Positions 8,721-17,566 are shown, numbered from the stretch's first letter. The stretch is 64,000 bases of DNA from Bog-473 sp963726135 (GCA_963726135.1 CAVSBE010000008.1:2108001-2172000), one strand, 5' to 3'. Made by a program: numbers and translations. The notes: generated by a model from the sequence alone, not told the origin.

Positions 8721-9884
8721 CTAGGACAGCCGGACGAGGTCGAACTGGCCCGTCGAGGTGTCGGAGACGATGACGGCCGGACCGGGGCCAATGAGGACGA
8801 CGGCCGATCCCACCCCGACCGCATCGCCCACGGCGCCGTGCTGATCGATACGGAAGACGCACGATGTCGGGCTCTGCGCGGCCTGCGGGCACGCCGCGTT
8901 GACACCGGCGGGCTCGAGCACGAGCGGTCCGGCGGCCGAGTCCTCGACGCTGCTCGTCACCGTGCCGCTGTAGGTCCCGACCAGGCGCAGAGTGGTGGCA
9001 TCGTAGGTGGTGAACGCAGCATCGAGGCCCTGCCCCGCAGGCTCGCTGATCCACACCGCACCGCCCGCGACGACGTCGACGTACTGCACGCCGCCGCCGA
9101 GGCCGTTGGGCGTCGCCGCCAGCGCGGGCCCGGTGGTGACAGCCCCGTTCGGGCGCCGCACGGACAGCTGGTGGCCGGCACTCTCGTAGTAGATGGAGCC
9201 GTCGGACCCGACGGCGTCGCCCAGGCCGCGCACGAGAAGGCGCGGTCCCGCCGATGACGCCGGGTCGATGCGGTACACACTGACGACGTTGCCCTGGGTG
9301 ACGGACACCAGCACGCCACCGCCGGCGGCCGCCAGTGCGACCAGGTCGTTGTTGGAGCTGTTCGCTGCGTTCACGGCCGGCATGGTCCACTGCCCGTCCT
9401 GGTTGCCGCTGGCCCGGGCGTAGGCGAACACGGTGGAGTAGGTCGCGACGTAGAAGTTGTTGCTGTCGGACGCCAGCGCGGCGATCCCGATCGGGACGTG
9501 CTCGGCAATGGCGGCCGGACCGTTGCCGTCCACCACCCAGGCCATGGAGGGCGACGGGCTGGTCGGATCCTGGGGCGCGGCGAACACGGCGCCGTCGGGG
9601 CTCTCGGCTGCGGTCACACGGTCGGCCGAGAAGGGAAGGGGAATCGGCGAACCCGGCTGTAACGGCCCAGAGGTCGACACCGGCGGCAACGTGGAAGCCG
9701 GCGTCGCGGTCGTCGTCGTGGTCGTCGACGTGGGCGCGGCGGCCCCGTGGTGCGTCGTAGTGGTGGCGGCCTGCGGCGTCGAGGGTCCAGAGCTGCACGA
9801 CGCGAGTACCAGCGTGGCCCCCGCGAGCGCGGCCGCCACGGCCGGGAACCCCAATTGCACTCTTGGGGAGGGTTTCCCGGGCAT
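8721..9884 (-). CDS. Secreted lipoprotein, possible beta-propeller
   Basis: A 387-residue exported protein. MPGKPSP leads a hydrophobic stretch ending LVLASCSSG, a lipobox whose Cys (about residue 30) would be lipidated. A threonine/alanine-rich linker (about residues 36-70) follows, then a long region of recurring short strands such as DSNNFYVATYSTVFAYARA and SDGSIYYESAGHQLSVRRP, which suggests a propeller of repeated blades. No catalytic motif is visible. I do not recognise a named family. ATG 9884 is chosen because it places the signal peptide at the N-terminus. The upstream region is shared with the divergent dienelactone hydrolase gene. Confidence 0.7.
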   Translation of the reverse strand: MPGKPSPRVQLGFPAVAAALAGATLVLASCSSGPSTPQAATTTTHHGAAAPTSTTTTTTATPASTLPPVSTSGPLQPGSPIPLPFSADRVTAAESPDGAVFAAPQDPTSPSPSMAWVVDGNGPAAIAEHVPIGIAALASDSNNFYVATYSTVFAYARASGNQDGQWTMPAVNAANSSNNDLVALAAAGGGVLVSVTQGNVVSVYRIDPASSAGPRLLVRGLGDAVGSDGSIYYESAGHQLSVRRPNGAVTTGPALAATPNGLGGGVQYVDVVAGGAVWISEPAGQGLDAAFTTYDATTLRLVGTYSGTVTSSVEDSAAGPLVLEPAGVNAACPQAAQSPTSCVFRIDQHGAVGDAVGVGSAVVLIGPGPAVIVSDTSTGQFDLVRLS

Positions 9885-9967
9885 GGGAGCCAGTATGGCG
9901 TGGGACCGCTGCGCCACCGCGGCGCGGTAGGTCGACCGTGCCCGGCGATGAACGGCGCGAGGGCGGG

Positions 9968-9973
9968 TACCGT
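9968..9973 (+). promoter_or_regulatory. Putative -10 box for a leaderless mRNA
   Basis: TACCGT lies seven bases before the ATG at 9981 of the dienelactone hydrolase gene, which has no Shine-Dalgarno sequence. Confidence 0.42.
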
Positions 9974-9980
9974 GCGGCCC

Positions 9981-10700
9981 ATGGTCACCACCCGCGAGAT
10001 CTCGTATCAGGCCGACGGCCGCACCATGGTCGGCACCATCGCCTTGCCCGACGGCACCGACCGTCGACCCGGCGTCCTCGTCTGCCACGAAGGGCCGGGA
10101 CTCGACGACCATGCCCGCTCCCGGGCCATCCGGCTGGCGGACGAGCTCGGCTACGTCGCCTTCGCCCTCGATTACCACGGCGATGGCCGGCCGCTGGCCG
10201 ACCGGGGACAGATGATGGAACGGTTGGGCGAGCTCAGGGAAGACCCGCAGCGGGCCCGCGCCATCGGCACCGCCGGGCTCGACGTGCTGCGGAGCGAGGG
10301 GCGCACAGACGGCGATCGCCTCGCCGCCATCGGGTACTGCTTCGGCGGCACCCTCTGCCTGGAGCTGGCGAGGGGCGGCGCCGACCTCAAGGCGATCGTG
10401 GGATTCCACTCCGGGCTGGCCCCGGCCCGGCCCGAGGACGCCCGCAACATCCGCGGCAAGGTGCTGATGCTGATCGGGGCCGACGACCCCATCGTCGACA
10501 ACGCTCAGCGACGCGGCTTCGAGGAGGAGATGCGTGGGGCCGGGGTCGACTGGCAGCTGCACGTCTACGGCGGCGCGGTGCATTCGTTCACGAACCCGCG
10601 CGCGTCCAAGGTCGACCTGCCCGGCATCGACTATCACGCGCCGACCGACCGGCGCTCGTGGCAGGCCATGCTGAACCTCTTCGAAGAGACCTTCGCCTGA
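9981..10700 (+). CDS. Dienelactone hydrolase family protein
   Basis: A 239-residue alpha/beta-hydrolase of the dienelactone hydrolase family. The nucleophile elbow is GYCFGG, so the nucleophile is cysteine as in true dienelactone hydrolases. GADDPIV supplies the probable Asp and GGAVHSFTNP the His. ATG 9981 gives the usual short N-terminus. It would open lactones or hydrolyse small esters in aromatic or carbonyl catabolism; the specific substrate cannot be told. It is transcribed divergently from the lipoprotein and followed by an AT-rich inverted repeat. Confidence 0.85.
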   Translation: MVTTREISYQADGRTMVGTIALPDGTDRRPGVLVCHEGPGLDDHARSRAIRLADELGYVAFALDYHGDGRPLADRGQMMERLGELREDPQRARAIGTAGLDVLRSEGRTDGDRLAAIGYCFGGTLCLELARGGADLKAIVGFHSGLAPARPEDARNIRGKVLMLIGADDPIVDNAQRRGFEEEMRGAGVDWQLHVYGGAVHSFTNPRASKVDLPGIDYHAPTDRRSWQAMLNLFEETFA

Positions 10701-10766
10701 GACGCGGCCGGCCCGCCACGTCAGGCCGCCGTGCGGGCACGGGACGGCAGGGCGCGGGGACTCCGA

Positions 10767-10794
10767 AAACTATAAATGGTCCCGTTTAGAGTTT
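10767..10794. promoter_or_regulatory. AT-rich imperfect inverted repeat, candidate operator or terminator
   Basis: AAACTATAAA (10767-10776) pairs with TTTAGAGTTT (10785-10794) at nine of ten positions around an eight-base centre. GGGGA and TCCCC flank it on the outside. It is an AT-rich island in very GC-rich DNA, between the dienelactone hydrolase stop and the amidohydrolase start about 75 bases on. It could bind a TetR-type repressor or end transcription. Confidence 0.4.
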
Positions 10795-10856
10795 CCCCGG
10801 AAGATCGACGCGTCCCGCGCCGTCGCCCCGTTTCTGACGCCCCGTCAGGTGCGGGC

Positions 10857-10862
10857 TACGCT
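10857..10862 (+). promoter_or_regulatory. Putative promoter of the amidohydrolase gene
   Basis: TACGCT lies eight bases before the second ATG (10871), with CTGACG seventeen bases upstream of it as a possible -35 box. This favours the second of two in-frame ATGs. Confidence 0.4.
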
Positions 10863-10870
10863 CGATGCCC

Positions 10871-12073
10871 ATGCCTGAGCCCCTGCCGATGATCATCTCG
10901 GTGGACGACCACGTCGTCGAGCCGCCCAACGTGTGGCAGGACCGTCTCCCTTCCAAGTACGCCGAGGTCGGGCCGCGCATCGTGCGGGCGCCCATGCCCG
11001 AGGTGGAGTTCCGGGGCGGGCAGCTGAAGGTCAAGCCCGGCGCCAAGGGCGTACCGGTCGATTGGTGGTACTACGAGGACCTCAAGCGGCCACTGCTGCG
11101 AGTCGACTCCGCGGTGGGCGTGCCGCGCGAGGAAGTGACCATGAAGGGCGTCACCTACGAGGACATGCGCCCGGGCTCCTACGAGGTGAAGCCCCGGCTC
11201 GACGACATGGACGCCAACCACATTGAGGCAGCGCTGTGCTTCCCCACGTTCCCCCGCTTCTGCGGTCAGACCTTCACTGAGGCCGCGGACAAGGACCTGG
11301 GGCTGCTCTGCGTGAAGGCCTACAACGACTGGATGGTCGAGGAGTGGTGCGGGGACTCGGACGGACGGCTCATCCCACTCTGCCTCATCCCGCTGTGGGA
11401 CGTGGAGCTGGCCGAAGCCGAAGTGCGACGCAACGCGGCGCGGGGCGTCCGCGCCGTCTGCTTCAGCGAGATCCCGCCCTTCTTGGGCCTGCCGAGCGTG
11501 CACGACCCCGACCACTACTGGGACCCCTTCTTCCGGGCCTGCGCCGAGACGCAGACGATCATCAACATGCACATCGGCAGCTCGTCGAAGATGCCGTCGA
11601 CCTCGGCCGACGCACCCCCGGCGGTGGGGTCGACGCTCACGCACACCAATGCCACCTTCTCGCTGGTCGACTTCCTCTTCAGCGGCGTCTTCGTCCGCTT
11701 CCCCGACCTGAGGGTCGCCTACTCCGAGGGCCAGATCGGCTGGATCCCCTACATCCTGGAGCGGGCGGACACGGTCTGGCTCGAGAACCGCGGGTGGGGC
11801 GGCGTCGCCGACATCGTGCCCGAAAAGCCATCGAGCTACTTCAAGGACCACGTGTGGGGTTGTTTCTTCGACGACGCGCACGGGCTGAAGTCGGTCGATG
11901 AGATCGGCGAGGACAACATCACCTATGAGTCGGACTACCCGCACTCGGACTCGACCTGGCCGAACACGCTGGAGATCGCCGAGAAGCAGATGGCGGACCT
12001 CACCGACACCCAGCGCCGCAAGATCGTGCGGGGCAACGCGATCAAGCTGTTCGGCCTCGACCTCGTCGGCTGA
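10871..12073 (+). CDS. Amidohydrolase family 2 protein
   Basis: A metal-dependent TIM-barrel hydrolase or decarboxylase of 400 residues. It starts with the SVDDHVVEPPNVW segment typical of actinobacterial members, where the usual HxH pair is replaced by DDH. Later metal or catalytic residues are in NMHIGSSSK, AYSEGQIGWIPY and YESDYPHSDSTWPN. The C-terminal GNAIKLFGLDLVG is typical. Such genes often sit beside acyl-CoA dehydrogenases and luciferase-like enzymes in degradative islands, as here. ATG 10871 is preferred to ATG 10865 by spacing from the -10 box. Substrate unknown. Confidence 0.85.
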   Translation: MPEPLPMIISVDDHVVEPPNVWQDRLPSKYAEVGPRIVRAPMPEVEFRGGQLKVKPGAKGVPVDWWYYEDLKRPLLRVDSAVGVPREEVTMKGVTYEDMRPGSYEVKPRLDDMDANHIEAALCFPTFPRFCGQTFTEAADKDLGLLCVKAYNDWMVEEWCGDSDGRLIPLCLIPLWDVELAEAEVRRNAARGVRAVCFSEIPPFLGLPSVHDPDHYWDPFFRACAETQTIINMHIGSSSKMPSTSADAPPAVGSTLTHTNATFSLVDFLFSGVFVRFPDLRVAYSEGQIGWIPYILERADTVWLENRGWGGVADIVPEKPSSYFKDHVWGCFFDDAHGLKSVDEIGEDNITYESDYPHSDSTWPNTLEIAEKQMADLTDTQRRKIVRGNAIKLFGLDLVG

Positions 12074-12099
12074 GCCGGCCCGTCTGCAGCCCCTGACGC

Positions 12100-13281
12100 A
12101 TGGACCTCCGCTACACCGCGTCCGAGCAGGGGTTCCGCGCCGAGCTGCGCGGCTGGCTGGCCGCCACCCTGCCGGCCGTCGGCGAGGCGCCGCCCCATGA
12201 TGACTGGCCCGCCCGGCGGGCCTTCGACCTGCGCTGGCAGCACCTCCTCTTCGAGGCGGGCTACGCCGGCGTCGACTGGCCGGTCGAGGGTGGCGGGCGC
12301 GGCGCCTCCCCCGTGGAGCAGCTGATCTTCAAGGAGGAGTGCGAGCGGGCGGGGGCGCCCTACGTCGGGGTGAACTTCGTCGGGCTGCTGCACGCGGGGC
12401 CGACGGTCATCGCCGAGGGCACGCGCCCGCAGAAGGAGCGCTACCTCCCGGCCATCCTGCGGGGCGAAGAGGTGTGGTGCCAGGGCTTCAGCGAGCCCGA
12501 TGCGGGGAGCGACCTGGCCTCGCTGCGCACCCGGGCGGTGCGCGACGGCGACCACTACGTCGTCACCGGCTCGAAGATCTGGACGTCCTATGCGTTCGTG
12601 GCCGACTTCTGCGAATTGCTCGTGCGCACGGGGGACGACGGCAACCGTGGCATCACCTGGCTCATCATGCCCATGGACTTGCCCGGGATTGAGATCCGGC
12701 CGCTGCGCACCATCGCCGGCACGCTCGAATTCGCCGAGCTGTTCCTCAACGAGGTTCGGGTGCCGGCGGTCAACCGCGTCGGCGAGGAGAACGACGGGTG
12801 GCGCGTCACCATGGTCACCCTGTCCTTCGAGCGCGGGACCGCCTTCGTCGGCGAGCTCCTCGAGTGCGTGCGGCTGCTCCGCGAGCTGCGCCGCGTCGCG
12901 GAGCGTCTCGGATTGCTGGAGGACGCCGGCCTGGCCCGGCGCATCGGCCACCTGGTGGCGGCCTTCGACGCGCTGTGGGCGCTGACCAAACGCAATGTCT
13001 CGGAGGCCACCCAGACTGGCGTCCCGGGCATCGGCGGCTCGGTGTTCAAGCTCTCGTTCTCCGAGCACTCGCAGGCCTTGGGCGACCTGGCCATGGAGGT
13101 CCTGGACCGGGCCGCACTGTGCGCCGACCCGCTGGTCGGCAACGACGGGTCGCCACTCGGCAACGACGAGCAACTGGCGGCCTGGTTCAAGTCCATCTCG
13201 TCGACCATCGCCGCCGGCACCTCGCAGGTGCAGCGCAACATCGTGGGCGAGCGCATCCTCGGGCTGCCCAGGTCACGCTGA
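12100..13281 (+). CDS. Acyl-CoA dehydrogenase (FadE family), larger partner of the second pair
   Basis: A 393-residue flavoprotein that introduces a double bond into an acyl-CoA. MDLRYTASEQGFRAELRGWL is the N-terminal helix, WCQGFSEPDAGSDLAS the flavin loop, and the C-terminus reads AAGTSQVQRNIVGERILGLP. Alanine replaces the medium-chain catalytic Glu before GT, as in the first pair. Its TGA overlaps the ATG of the next gene (TGATG), which indicates a tightly coupled heteromeric enzyme. It follows the amidohydrolase by 26 bases, so the genes at about 10.9-15.3 kb probably form one operon. Confidence 0.9.
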   Translation: MDLRYTASEQGFRAELRGWLAATLPAVGEAPPHDDWPARRAFDLRWQHLLFEAGYAGVDWPVEGGGRGASPVEQLIFKEECERAGAPYVGVNFVGLLHAGPTVIAEGTRPQKERYLPAILRGEEVWCQGFSEPDAGSDLASLRTRAVRDGDHYVVTGSKIWTSYAFVADFCELLVRTGDDGNRGITWLIMPMDLPGIEIRPLRTIAGTLEFAELFLNEVRVPAVNRVGEENDGWRVTMVTLSFERGTAFVGELLECVRLLRELRRVAERLGLLEDAGLARRIGHLVAAFDALWALTKRNVSEATQTGVPGIGGSVFKLSFSEHSQALGDLAMEVLDRAALCADPLVGNDGSPLGNDEQLAAWFKSISSTIAAGTSQVQRNIVGERILGLPRSR

Positions 13282-14297
13282 TGGACTTCCGCGTCGGTGA
13301 CGACCAGCGCGAGCTCGCCGAGGGCATCCGGGCCATGGTGGCCGGACGGCTGCCTCTCGACCGCCTGCGCGCCCGGGAAGGCGACGACCACGCCGTGGGT
13401 GACGACGACTGGGCCGCGCTGGCCGAGACGGGTGTGTTCGCGCTGACCCTGCCCGAGCCGGCCGGCACCGGGCTCGGCATGGCCGACACCGTCGTCGTCT
13501 TCGAGGAGCTGGGTCGGGCGCTCGTGCCGGGTCCCCTCGTGGGGACGTTCCTCGCCGCGAGCGCCGGCTTGGTGAGCGGTGCGGCAGAGGGCGGGGCCAA
13601 GGTGGGCGTATACAGCGCCGGCGCGGGCCCGATCCTGGTGGAGCACCTGGCCTCGCTGGACGGGCTCCTCGTCTTCGGGACCGGCGACGGGCGGGGCACA
13701 CGCCTGGTGGCGCCCGCCCCGGACCCGGCGGGGGCGGAACGACTGCGGGCCCCGCTCGACCCGTTGACGCCGTTGTGGCGGCTCGAGGCGCTTCCCGACG
13801 GCGAGCCCGTGGCGGACCCCGAGGAGCGCCTGGCGCGCCACGGTGCGCTGCTCACGGCGGCGCTCCAGGTCGGACACGCGACCGAGGCACTCGACCTCGC
13901 CGTGGCGTACGCCAAGGAGCGTCACCAGTTCGGCAAGCCGATCGGCAGCTTCCAGGCCATCAAGCACATGTGCGCCGACATGCTCGTGCGCGCCGAGGTG
14001 GCGCGGGCCGGGGTGCACGCAGCGGCCTGCCTGGCCGACCAGCCCGATGTCGTCGCGTCGGAGGCTCATGCCGCGGGCTGTTCGCGGGGCGATTTCTTCG
14101 AGCGGGCGGTCCGGGGCGCCAAGCTGCTCGCCGACGAGGCCGCACTCGGGAACGCCCGAGGTGCGATCCAGGTGCACGGCGGGATGGGGTTCACCTGGGA
14201 GGTACCCCTGCACCTCCACCTCAAGAGGGCGCGCGTCCTGTCGACCACGTTCGGCACGCCGACCGACCAGGCGGCCGCCATGGCCGCATACGCGTGA
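13281..14297 (+). CDS. Acyl-CoA dehydrogenase (FadE family), smaller partner of the second pair
   Basis: A 338-residue acyl-CoA dehydrogenase, shorter than the usual 380 because the middle beta-domain is reduced. The YAKERHQFGKPIGSFQAIKH block and QVHGGMGFTWEVPLH are intact. The ATG at 13281 shares one base with the preceding stop. The organisation mirrors the pair at 2984-5274, so the window holds two paralogous heteromeric dehydrogenases. Family assignment is firm; substrate is unknown. Confidence 0.9.
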   Translation: MDFRVGDDQRELAEGIRAMVAGRLPLDRLRAREGDDHAVGDDDWAALAETGVFALTLPEPAGTGLGMADTVVVFEELGRALVPGPLVGTFLAASAGLVSGAAEGGAKVGVYSAGAGPILVEHLASLDGLLVFGTGDGRGTRLVAPAPDPAGAERLRAPLDPLTPLWRLEALPDGEPVADPEERLARHGALLTAALQVGHATEALDLAVAYAKERHQFGKPIGSFQAIKHMCADMLVRAEVARAGVHAAACLADQPDVVASEAHAAGCSRGDFFERAVRGAKLLADEAALGNARGAIQVHGGMGFTWEVPLHLHLKRARVLSTTFGTPTDQAAAMAAYA

Positions 14298-14337
14298 GCG
14301 AACCCGTGCACTCTCCCGCCCGACTGGAGCGCCACCC

Positions 14338-15321
14338 ATGACAGACCCGTCCCTCATTCCCGCTGACGTCGTCCGCACCGTCCCCGAAGGCGAGGTCGTC
14401 TACGGGATGCAGCTGCCCATTCAGTCCCAGTCGACGCTGTACGTCGCCGACTGGGAGAAGGAGGCCGGGCCCTCGGAGCTGGCTCATATCGCACGGGTGG
14501 CCGACGAGGCCGGGTTCTTCTACCTCGGCGTGTGCGACCACACCGCCATCCCGCGCCGACTGGCCGAGGCCATGGGCACCATCTGGTACGACACGACGGC
14601 GACGCTGGGCTGGCTGGCGGCGCTGACCAGACGGACGCACCTGCTCTCACATGTGCTGATCCTCGCCCAGCGCCACCCGCTGCGCGCGGCCAAGGAGCTC
14701 TCGACGCTCGACCATCTCTCGGGCGGGCGCCTCATCGTGGGCGTCGGCGCCGGCCACGTGCCCGAGGAGTACGAGCTGTTGACCGGCGACTTCGAGGGGC
14801 GCGGTCGCCACACCGACGAGGCGGTCTCGGCCCTCGCCCGCTGTTTCACCGAGGAGTTCCCGGACCTGCCCGGCCCGCGCTTCCCTGCCCGCGACCTGGG
14901 GCAGGGGCCGCGCCCGGCGCGCCAACCCCGCCCACCCATCTGGATCGGCGGCTCCTCCGCGGCCGCCATCCGGCGCACGGCGGCCTTCGGCGACGGCTGG
15001 CTCCCCCAGGGAACACGGCGACGCGACCTGCCGGGCCAGATCGCCCGGTTGCGCGAGCTGCGAGCCGAGCTGCGTGGCGGCGCGCCGCTCGACATCGGCA
15101 CCATCGTCGAACCGATCTACCTGAGCGCCGGCGGTTCGGGGTGGGACCTGCCGAACTGGGTCCTCACGGGTGGTGCCGAGGAGGTGGCCGAGTCACTGCG
15201 CGAGCTGGTGGGAATGGGCGTCAACCACCTGCAGGTGCGCTTCATGGCCCGGAGCTCCGAGGAGTTCTGCGAGCAGACGGCGCGCTTCGGCGTCGAGGTC
15301 GGGCCCCTGCTGAACCACTGA
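14338..15321 (+). CDS. Luciferase-like (LLM class) F420/flavin-dependent oxidoreductase
   Basis: A 327-residue TIM-barrel oxidoreductase of the luciferase-like superfamily. The LSGGRLIVGVGAGHVPEEYELL segment is its most diagnostic motif, and RPPIWIGGSSAAAIRRTAAFGDGWLP is the late cofactor-phosphate loop. In Actinobacteria most such proteins use F420, but FMN cannot be excluded. The ATG at 14338 follows a GGAG element about ten bases upstream. Its position after the acyl-CoA dehydrogenase pair suggests it acts on the same degradative route. Confidence 0.88.
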   Translation: MTDPSLIPADVVRTVPEGEVVYGMQLPIQSQSTLYVADWEKEAGPSELAHIARVADEAGFFYLGVCDHTAIPRRLAEAMGTIWYDTTATLGWLAALTRRTHLLSHVLILAQRHPLRAAKELSTLDHLSGGRLIVGVGAGHVPEEYELLTGDFEGRGRHTDEAVSALARCFTEEFPDLPGPRFPARDLGQGPRPARQPRPPIWIGGSSAAAIRRTAAFGDGWLPQGTRRRDLPGQIARLRELRAELRGGAPLDIGTIVEPIYLSAGGSGWDLPNWVLTGGAEEVAESLRELVGMGVNHLQVRFMARSSEEFCEQTARFGVEVGPLLNH

Positions 15322-15350
15322 GCGGTTTGCCGCCATAGGGTGGAGACCGG

Positions 15351-16028
15351 ATGTCGTTCTTCTCGTACGCGCTCGGTGTGGTCCTGCTCGTCTTCGTGCT
15401 GCTGCGCCAGGTCAGGGTCGTCCCAGTGCCCCGGGTGTACCACCCGCGCCTGCCGCTGGTCCTGGGCGTCATCGGGCTCTTGGAGCTGTTCTCGTACGCC
15501 GGCGGCCACCACGTGACCACGGGTGCCTGGCTCTGGGTGCTGGCCACCATGGTCGTCGGCGCCGTCGGTCTGGGCGCACTGCGCGGCCTCTCCATGCGGG
15601 TGTGGGCGGGCAACGGCTGGGTGCTCCGCCAGGGCAACGCGGTCACCATGGCGCTGTGGCTGGTGTCACTGCTGGTGCACTTCTCGGTCGACAGCGGGAG
15701 CAACCGTTCGGGCGGGACGGGCCTGGAGGCGGCGAGCTTCCTCCTCTATCTGGGCCTGACACTCGGCGTGCAGTACTACGTCGTGTTCCGCCGGGCACTA
15801 CCACTGTGGGAGCGGCTCGGGCCTGACGCGGGCCGGCCGCTGCAGGTGCACTTCGCCCAGGGGCCGGGTGCGTTCTTCGCCACCTTCCGTGCGGACGGCG
15901 GCGGTCCGGCAGGGTGGGGGCCGGGCAGCGGAGGCGCGCCCACGCGGTACGACCCCGACGTGATTGACGCGGAGGTCGTGGAGGACGACGACGATCACGG
16001 GCCACCCGAGCTCCACGCGCCGCGCTGA
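15351..16028 (+). CDS. Four- to five-span membrane protein, DUF1453/CcdC-like
   Basis: A 225-residue integral membrane protein. Hydrophobic spans lie at about residues 3-20, 35-52, 60-80, 95-112 and 126-145, and the MRVWAGNGWVLRQGNAVT loop resembles actinobacterial CcdC/DUF1453 proteins. The C-terminal 70 residues are Gly/Pro-rich and end in an acidic tail (DAEVVEDDDDH). A TAGGGT box and a GGAG lie in front of ATG 15351. No function is assigned to the family. It is flanked by the luciferase-like and phosphatase genes without an obvious link. Confidence 0.65.
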   Translation: MSFFSYALGVVLLVFVLLRQVRVVPVPRVYHPRLPLVLGVIGLLELFSYAGGHHVTTGAWLWVLATMVVGAVGLGALRGLSMRVWAGNGWVLRQGNAVTMALWLVSLLVHFSVDSGSNRSGGTGLEAASFLLYLGLTLGVQYYVVFRRALPLWERLGPDAGRPLQVHFAQGPGAFFATFRADGGGPAGWGPGSGGAPTRYDPDVIDAEVVEDDDDHGPPELHAPR

Positions 16029-16035
16029 TCCTTCC

Positions 16036-16041
16036 TACACT
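16036..16041 (+). promoter_or_regulatory. Putative -10 box for a leaderless phosphatase mRNA
   Basis: TACACT lies eight bases before GTG 16050. No ribosome-binding site is visible. Confidence 0.4.
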
Positions 16042-16049
16042 CGGCGTCC

Positions 16050-16715
16050 GTGACGGCGCCCCGCAGCTTCAGCCAGAGGCCCTACGTCGGCCCGCCCGGC
16101 TCGACCGAGCTGCTGCTGGTCCGCCACGGCGCATCAGCCGACTCGGTTGAGGGCGAGTCCTTCGAGCTCGTCGAGGGCCAGGGCGACCCGCCGCTGTCCG
16201 AGGCGGGCCGGCATCAGGCCGAGCAGGTCGCGTTGCGCCTGGCCCACGAGCCCATCGACGGCGTGTACGTCAGCTCTCTGCGCCGCACGGCCCAGACCGC
16301 GGCGCCGCTCGTGGACCGGACCGGCATCTTCCCCGTCGTCGACGCGGACCTGCGTGAGGTCTACCTCGGCGAGTGGGAGGGAGGCCTCCTGCGCCAAAAG
16401 GCGGTCGACCGTGATCCATTGTTCGAAGCGGTGCTGCGCGAGCAGCGCTGGGACGTCGTCCCCGGTGCCGAGTCTCGCGCCGTGTTCGGGGGGCGCCTGC
16501 GGGCGGCCGTCGAGCGCATCGCAGCCTCGCATCCCGGTGGGCGTGTCGTCGTGTTCAGCCACGGCGCCGCCATCGGCGAGATCGTCGCCCAGGCCAGCGG
16601 CTCCACCCCCTTCGCGTTCATCAACGCCGACAACGCGTCGCTTTCGAGGATCGTGGTGACGCCCGAGCGCTGGATCGTCCGGGGCTACAACGACACGGCG
16701 CACCTCAGAGAGTGA
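16050..16715 (+). CDS. Histidine phosphatase family protein
   Basis: A 221-residue phosphoglycerate-mutase-like phosphatase. LLLVRHGASA carries the phospho-accepting His (about residue 27), a second basic pocket is in SSLRRTAQTA, the acid is within DLREVYLGEWEG, and VVFSHGAAIGEI has the second catalytic His. The set is complete. Members dephosphorylate sugars, nucleosides, cobalamin intermediates or proteins, and sequence alone does not tell which. Start GTG 16050 is supported by a TACACT box and by the lack of any Shine-Dalgarno sequence. Confidence 0.88.
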   Translation: MTAPRSFSQRPYVGPPGSTELLLVRHGASADSVEGESFELVEGQGDPPLSEAGRHQAEQVALRLAHEPIDGVYVSSLRRTAQTAAPLVDRTGIFPVVDADLREVYLGEWEGGLLRQKAVDRDPLFEAVLREQRWDVVPGAESRAVFGGRLRAAVERIAASHPGGRVVVFSHGAAIGEIVAQASGSTPFAFINADNASLSRIVVTPERWIVRGYNDTAHLRE

Positions 16716-16828
16716 GGCCCCCCGGCGCGACGCCCGGCGCGGCAAGTCCGGGACCACTCGGTGTTCGTCCGTCGTCGGTCATGGTCTGGCACTAGGGTGC
16801 GGCTTCACGGCGCGAACGGAGGACCAAC

Positions 16829-17140
16829 ATGTGGGCACAGCTGATCACAACCCACCTCAAGCCAGGCAAGGAAGACGGACTGAGCACGCTGATCGAGCAG
16901 TTGAATGCCACCGAGCAACCGAACACGGGGCTGGTGCGGTCGACCGCGATGCGGGACCAGCACGACCCGCTCAAGGTCTACATGATGGTCGTGTTCGACA
17001 GCGAAGAGAGCGCCCGCGCCCGTGAACAGGACCCTCGGCGTGAAGAAGGGCTGCGAGCGGCGAGGGCGACGATGGCCGAGATCTTCGACGAGCCCCCGAC
17101 GTTCACCGACCTGCTCGTTGTCGGCGAGTCGGCGTACTAA
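16829..17140 (+). CDS. Small ABM-type (antibiotic biosynthesis monooxygenase-like) protein
   Basis: A 103-residue protein with the ferredoxin-like fold expected of ABM/dimeric alpha-beta barrel proteins. It opens with WAQLITTHLKPGKEDGLSTL, and the central KVYMMVVFDSEESARARE is the usual second half of the barrel. No cofactor-binding residues are visible, as is common in the family. GGAGG lies about ten bases upstream of ATG 16829, and a TAGGGT box lies further upstream. Function is open: monooxygenase, isomerase-like or stress protein. Confidence 0.7.
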   Translation: MWAQLITTHLKPGKEDGLSTLIEQLNATEQPNTGLVRSTAMRDQHDPLKVYMMVVFDSEESARAREQDPRREEGLRAARATMAEIFDEPPTFTDLLVVGESAY

Positions 17141-17157
17141 GCGGCGCCAGCCCTCAG

Positions 17158-17499
17158 GTGTTGCCGTCCCGAGCGGCGTCGGATCTGGTCAACGGCATGC
17201 AGCAAGTCGGGGCTGCCCTGGGCCTGGCCGTCCTGGTGACCGTCTTGGACGACACCGCGGGCCGCTCGCAGCTCCGAGCAGGGGTCGGCTCAGCGGCGTC
17301 CCTCGTCCACGGGCTCGACGTGACCTTCGCCGTCGCCGCCCTCTTCGCCTTGGCCGCCATGGTCATGGTCGCCACCTTGGTCAAACTCCCGGCGCCACGA
17401 CTCCGTTTGGCCCAGGCGTCGGGCGAGGCGGAGGCACTAGGGGTGGAGCTCGTCGACGAGGAGGGCTTCGAGTGGGCCGACCCGGAGCTGGTGGCCTGA
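17158..17499 (+). pseudogene. C-terminal remnant of a DHA2-type MFS transporter
   Basis: The first readable residues, ASDLVNGMQQVGAALGLAVL, match the region before the last membrane spans of 14-span EmrB/QacA exporters. The fragment then has one or two hydrophobic spans (about residues 15-32 and 55-75) and a cytosolic tail. The first roughly 400 residues are absent, and the ABM gene ends only 17 bases upstream. It therefore looks like the scar of a deletion rather than a functional carrier. Confidence 0.6.
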
Positions 17500-17566
17500 G
17501 GGGCGGGCCACCTTCGGGAGGTTCATCTTCTCGGCACTCCCTTCGAGCCCGCGCCAGACTCGCGTC

